NCBI RefSeq assembly: GCF_010501075.1
Contig: NZ_QVMN01000002.1
Location: 1 to 64,000, forward strand
DNA from: Dysgonomonas sp. 25
GTDB lineage: Bacteria; Bacteroidota; Bacteroidia; Bacteroidales; Dysgonomonadaceae
Direction: 5' to 3'
Length of the DNA stretch: 64,000 nucleotides
A program made the translations under genes and the position numbers. Shown here one piece after another: positions 60,360 to 64,000 of this stretch (the first letter of the stretch is position 1; each line of letters starts with the position of its first letter). The notes below the pieces were generated by a model. That model saw only the letters and a program-made list of their open reading frames with translations, made no database searches and was not told the DNA's origin.

Positions 60360-63300
60360 TTATTTTTCAGCGTTTTTCTTGTATTCATTAGGGGTTATGC
60401 CAAATTCTTCCTTGAAATATTTGCGGAAATATTTGGGATCGTTGAACCCTACCTGAAAAGCAATTTCGTTGACGAACATCTGGCTTTTCTCTAATAGGTC
60501 GGCGGCGCGTTTCAGGCGGATAAAGCGGATAAATTCGGATGGCGTTTTGTCCGTCAGCGCCAGAATCTTCTTGTAGAAGTAGACGCGGCTCATTGCCATT
60601 TCTTTGCAAAGGCCTTCGACCAAGAAATCGGAATTGCCGATATTCTTTTCTACGATGGCAATAGCCTTTTCGACAAACTTTTCGTCCATTGTTTTTATTT
60701 CGATCTCGCTTGGCGAAATATCTATGCGCTTTTTGAAGTTGGTGTGCAATTTTTTCTGCCGTTCGATAATCTTCGATATTTTCAGCTTGAGCATATCTAT
60801 ATTGAACGGTTTAGAAATGTAGTCGTCGGCTCCGGCTTCGATGCCAAGATACTGGTTTTCTTCCGAAGATTTGGCCGTAAGCAATATGAGCGGTATGTGC
60901 GAGGTGCGGATGTCGCCTTTCACTTTCCGGCAGAATTCGTATCCGTCCATTAAGGGCATCATCACGTCGCAAAGGATGATGTCGGGCAACTGGTCTAATA
61001 CGACCGTATAACCCTCTTCGCCGTCGTTGGCGGTAATGACGTGGTAGTCTTCGGTGAAGAGTGCTTCGACGAAGCGGCAGAAATCTTCGTTGTCGTCTAC
61101 TATCAACAATGTCGGGAGGTTGGGACGTATGGATATATCCGATTTCTTGATGACTTCCTCGGTCGGTTGTATCTCTTCTCTCAATTCGTCGCTGTCGGAT
61201 GGCTCTATAACCTCCTGCTTGCCTGTAATCATATATTCGGAGCGCGAGAACGGAATATAGACCGTAAAAGAAGTTCCTTTGCCTACGGCGCTTTCGATAG
61301 AGATTTCGCCGTTGTGAAGTTTTACGTATTCACTTACCAGATGAAGCCCGATGCCCGTTCCCGGTTGAGAGGAATGGTCGGCACGCTCGATACGGTAGAA
61401 GCGGTCGAATATTTTGCTTATCTCTTCTTCAGGAATGCCGATGCCGGTGTCGGATACTTTGATAGACAGCAGGTTTTGGTTGTTATCCTGTAAATTCTCG
61501 CGAATACCGATGCTGACGTCTACATTGCCGCTTTCGGTGTACTTGAAGGCATTCGACAGGAGATTGGTGACGATTTTTTCTATCTTTTCGGGATCGAACT
61601 CAATCGTCAGGTTATCGACGAAAGTCGTAAATGTCAGGTTAATAGATTTTTCCGTTGCAATGGACGAAAATGGCTGGCACATATCTCTCACAAAGGCAAT
61701 AATATTCCCGCTGGTCAGGTTAAGCGTCATCTTATTCAGGTCGAACCGCCTGAAGTCGAGGATATCATTCACCATTTTCAGCAGGTTGCGGGCATTGCGG
61801 TAGACAATTGTCAGCATCGTCTGTTGTTCCTCCGAACGGGCATCTTTCAGCAACTTCTCTACCGGTGTCAGTATCAGCGTGAGCGGAGTTTTAAACTCGT
61901 GGCTGATGTTGGTAAAGAAACGGATTTTCAGTTCATCCAGTTCGTGAGTTTTGTCGGCTTCCATGATTTTCTGTGCCTGTTCGAATTCGCGTTTTTGCTT
62001 ATCCAGACGCCATTTGAGGAAAACCCTTAACAACAATGCCAATAGCAGGAAGTAACTCAGATAAGCCCACCACGATAGCCAGAAGGGCGGCTTGACGGTG
62101 ATAATCACTTCCAGCGGCTGTTCAGACCAGATGTTGTCGCCGTTGCTGGCGTACACAATCAGTTTGTAGCGTCCCGGCCTGAGGTTGGAATAGGATGCCG
62201 AACCCACGCCGTTTTTGATTTCAGTCCAATCGGAGTCTAAGCCTTCGAGTTTGTAGCGGTAATGGTTTTTCTCGGAATTCAGGTAGCTGAGCGCCGAAAA
62301 TAATAGGGTGAAATTCGTTTCGTTATAATTCAGTTTCAATTCGTCGAGGTCGCCGATGGTTTTTTCTATGACAATCCGCCCTTTGTATGGGATATTGGGC
62401 TTGACTTCCTGATTAGATATAAGCAGATTAGTCAGCCTCACCTGCGGTAGCTTGGTGTCGAAACTGATTTTTTCGGGATGAAAGGCGACATATCCCTTTG
62501 TCAGCCCCACATAGATGATGCCGTCATCGTCTTTGTGTATGGCATTCATATTGCAGACAGAGCCGGGAAGCCCGTCTTTCTCGTCGAAATAGGCGATATA
62601 ATATTCCAGCTTATTGCTCTGGAAGGTGTCGCAGTAGATACATACCAATCCGTTGCGCGTACCTGCCCAGATATTTTGCCTGTCATCTTCGATGAGGGAA
62701 ACAACTTCGTCGCTCGGCAAACCGTTGGCTTGCGTCAGGTGCTCCATGGAATGGTCGAAGGGGTTGTAGAGGTTGAGCCCTTTGTCGGTTGCTATCCAAT
62801 ACAATCCCCGCGAGTCGATAATCATATTGTTGCAGGAATAGCTGGATAACGAGCTTTGCATGTATTGGTCGTCGAGCAGCGGCTCTATTGTTTTTTGCTT
62901 TGTATTAACCACATTGATACCTCTGTCGGAAGACATGTATAGCTTTTTCCCGTCGTCGGAAAATGTCGAGAGGGTATAGTTGGATGTCATGTCCGGTGTG
63001 TTTTGGGTATTGTAGTTTGTGAAATGCTTCCGGCTGGCGTCCAGCATATCTATCCCTCCGCCGAGTGTACCTATCCAGAGGTTGTGGGATGCGTCTTCGG
63101 CCAAACCATATACGCTCTTGCTGCTGAGGGAGTTTTTATTTCCTTCTTCTATCTGGTAGTGCGTAAATTTCCCGTCGCGATAGCTATTCAACCCACCGAG
63201 GAAAGTTCCTATCCAAAGCGTCTTTTCGTGATCTTCGATGATGGATGTTATGATATTGGACGAAACACTGTTTTTGTTGGTTTGGTCGTGTTTGAAGATG

Positions 63301-64000
63301 GTTATATCCTTTTTCTGCTCGTTATATCTTATCAATCCCTGACCGTTTGTTCCCAGCCACAGATTTTCGTCCGAGTCTTTGAATATGCTGTTATAGTCGA
63401 ATACCTCGGAGCGTTTCTCGAGATAGGATAGCAATTCGTTTTTGTTGAACTTATAAATGTCAGGATGATAATACGATACGCCATTTTTGTACGTGCCTAC
63501 CCATACGATTCCGTCGTTGTCGCAGAACATGCTGATAATAGAATTCTGGCTGATCGACCGCGAATCGTATATATTGTTTTTCAGCACCTTGATTTGCTTT
63601 GTCTTTTTGTCGAAAAGGTTGATGCCTCCGTGGTCGGTTCCTATCCATATCAGTCCCTTTTTGTCCTGTTCTACGGAACGCACGAAGTTATTTGACAGCC
63701 TAAGCGGAGATTCTTCTTCGAGCACTATCCATTTCGTAGACGAAAAATCGTAATACACAGTGCCTTTGTCGGAGACGCCCGGATATATCCAAGGCTCTTC
63801 GTTGTTGTCGATGAACAGGTATTTGGGTACGGTCGAACTGCTCATATTCCCTTTGAAAAAGGTATTGCGGAAGTCGACTTTTTTTGTCCTTTTATTTATC
63901 CGTTCCAGTACACCATCCTTATGCAGAATCCAGATGTAGTTGGGCGAGATTTTCATTTTCAGCAAGTCGCCCTCTATAAAATCTTTCCCTTCGCCCTGCT
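60360..64000 (-). CDS. Hybrid two-component system sensor/regulator (HTCS), 5' truncated by window edge
   Basis: The open frame continues to the right edge, so the signal peptide and first propeller blades are missing; about 1,213 codons are visible. In order (numbering from a TTG at 63965): periplasmic two-propeller sensor with repeated NLWLGT/GLIWIGT blades (to about 540), a Y_Y_Y domain (about 560-625), one membrane helix (about 630-650, WWAYLSYFLLLALLLRVF), HisKA with phospho-His in ISHEFKTPL (about 688), HATPase with SDTGIGIPEEE and GTGIGLHL, receiver with LLIVDDNEDF and phospho-Asp in ILCDVMMPLMDG (about 998), and an AraC-type HTH at the C-terminus. HTCS proteins sense glycan fragments and activate adjacent utilization genes, here GH3/GH95. 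Confidence 0.95.
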   Translation of the reverse strand, partial: QGEGKDFIEGDLLKMKISPNYIWILHKDGVLERINKRTKKVDFRNTFFKGNMSSSTVPKYLFIDNNEEPWIYPGVSDKGTVYYDFSSTKWIVLEEESPLRLSNNFVRSVEQDKKGLIWIGTDHGGINLFDKKTKQIKVLKNNIYDSRSISQNSIISMFCDNDGIVWVGTYKNGVSYYHPDIYKFNKNELLSYLEKRSEVFDYNSIFKDSDENLWLGTNGQGLIRYNEQKKDITIFKHDQTNKNSVSSNIITSIIEDHEKTLWIGTFLGGLNSYRDGKFTHYQIEEGNKNSLSSKSVYGLAEDASHNLWIGTLGGGIDMLDASRKHFTNYNTQNTPDMTSNYTLSTFSDDGKKLYMSSDRGINVVNTKQKTIEPLLDDQYMQSSLSSYSCNNMIIDSRGLYWIATDKGLNLYNPFDHSMEHLTQANGLPSDEVVSLIEDDRQNIWAGTRNGLVCIYCDTFQSNKLEYYIAYFDEKDGLPGSVCNMNAIHKDDDGIIYVGLTKGYVAFHPEKISFDTKLPQVRLTNLLISNQEVKPNIPYKGRIVIEKTIGDLDELKLNYNETNFTLLFSALSYLNSEKNHYRYKLEGLDSDWTEIKNGVGSASYSNLRPGRYKLIVYASNGDNIWSEQPLEVIITVKPPFWLSWWAYLSYFLLLALLLRVFLKWRLDKQKREFEQAQKIMEADKTHELDELKIRFFTNISHEFKTPLTLILTPVEKLLKDARSEEQQTMLTIVYRNARNLLKMVNDILDFRRFDLNKMTLNLTSGNIIAFVRDMCQPFSSIATEKSINLTFTTFVDNLTIEFDPEKIEKIVTNLLSNAFKYTESGNVDVSIGIRENLQDNNQNLLSIKVSDTGIGIPEEEISKIFDRFYRIERADHSSQPGTGIGLHLVSEYVKLHNGEISIESAVGKGTSFTVYIPFSRSEYMITGKQEVIEPSDSDELREEIQPTEEVIKKSDISIRPNLPTLLIVDDNEDFCRFVEALFTEDYHVITANDGEEGYTVVLDQLPDIILCDVMMPLMDGYEFCRKVKGDIRTSHIPLILLTAKSSEENQYLGIEAGADDYISKPFNIDMLKLKISKIIERQKKLHTNFKKRIDISPSEIEIKTMDEKFVEKAIAIVEKNIGNSDFLVEGLCKEMAMSRVYFYKKILALTDKTPSEFIRFIRLKRAADLLEKSQMFVNEIAFQVGFNDPKYFRKYFKEEFGITPNEYKKNAEK

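Noticed and set aside
61041-61493. 150-codon plus-strand open frame and nearby antisense frames
   Set aside because: All lie within the histidine-kinase/receiver part of the hybrid regulator, whose motifs are on the minus strand.

Overview
The window looks like a chromosomal segment of a Bacteroidales bacterium (Bacteroides/Parabacteroides/Dysgonomonas-like; the genus cannot be fixed from sequence alone). Indicators are a UpxY-type NusG paralogue heading a long capsular polysaccharide locus, a hybrid two-component regulator next to GH95 and GH3 enzymes, a fimbrillin-like lipoprotein, many TlpA-family lipoproteins, Bacteroidales-type GG-leader peptides, and promoter boxes of the TAnnTTTG type. 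No rRNA, tRNA, CRISPR array or transposase was seen.

Region 1 (1-1112, minus) is the 5' end of a large secreted protein that runs off the left edge. Region 2 (about 1.5-25 kb, all minus, visibly AT-rich) is a peptide natural-product locus. It holds four precursor genes with a double-glycine leader: three intact and one broken by a single-base deletion. Each encodes a different core with exactly six cysteines. Around them are a C39 peptidase-containing ABC exporter, an HlyD adaptor, six TlpA-like thioredoxin proteins, a VKOR-DsbA disulfide-forming membrane protein with a C39-like N-terminus, an MG2/TonB-plug protein, a mini plug protein, a UDP-galactopyranose mutase, a two-domain glycosyltransferase, a zinc-less LanC-like protein and a helix-turn-helix regulator. 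The inferred logic is leader removal and export by the C39 ABC/HlyD pair, envelope disulfide formation by VKOR-DsbA and the thioredoxins, and possible galactofuranosylation. This resembles glycocin gene clusters but is set in a Gram-negative envelope. Every precursor gene is preceded by a roughly 90-bp conserved element with compensatory base changes in two stems, and is followed by its own hairpin.

Region 3 (25.2-55.6 kb, plus) is a capsular/exopolysaccharide locus. A long leader and UpxY-like antiterminator are followed by genes for a UDP-diNAc-bacillosamine-type pathway (dehydratase, aminotransferase, acetyltransferase, PglC-type transferase), glycosyltransferases, an EpsG-type polymerase, Wza- and Wzc-like export proteins, a pyruvyltransferase, a GH88/105-like protein and a Wzx flippase. 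Embedded in it (38.2-45.3 kb) is a second putative peptide-modification cassette: a 62-aa peptide with a YxxP motif, a fimbrillin-like lipoprotein, a PqqD-like protein, a nucleotidyltransferase, a DUF6056-like membrane protein, an ABC transporter, an HPr-kinase-like protein and an S24/S26 peptidase.

Region 4 (55.6-64 kb, minus) is part of a polysaccharide utilization locus: a GH3 and GH95 operon plus a hybrid two-component sensor/regulator truncated by the right edge.
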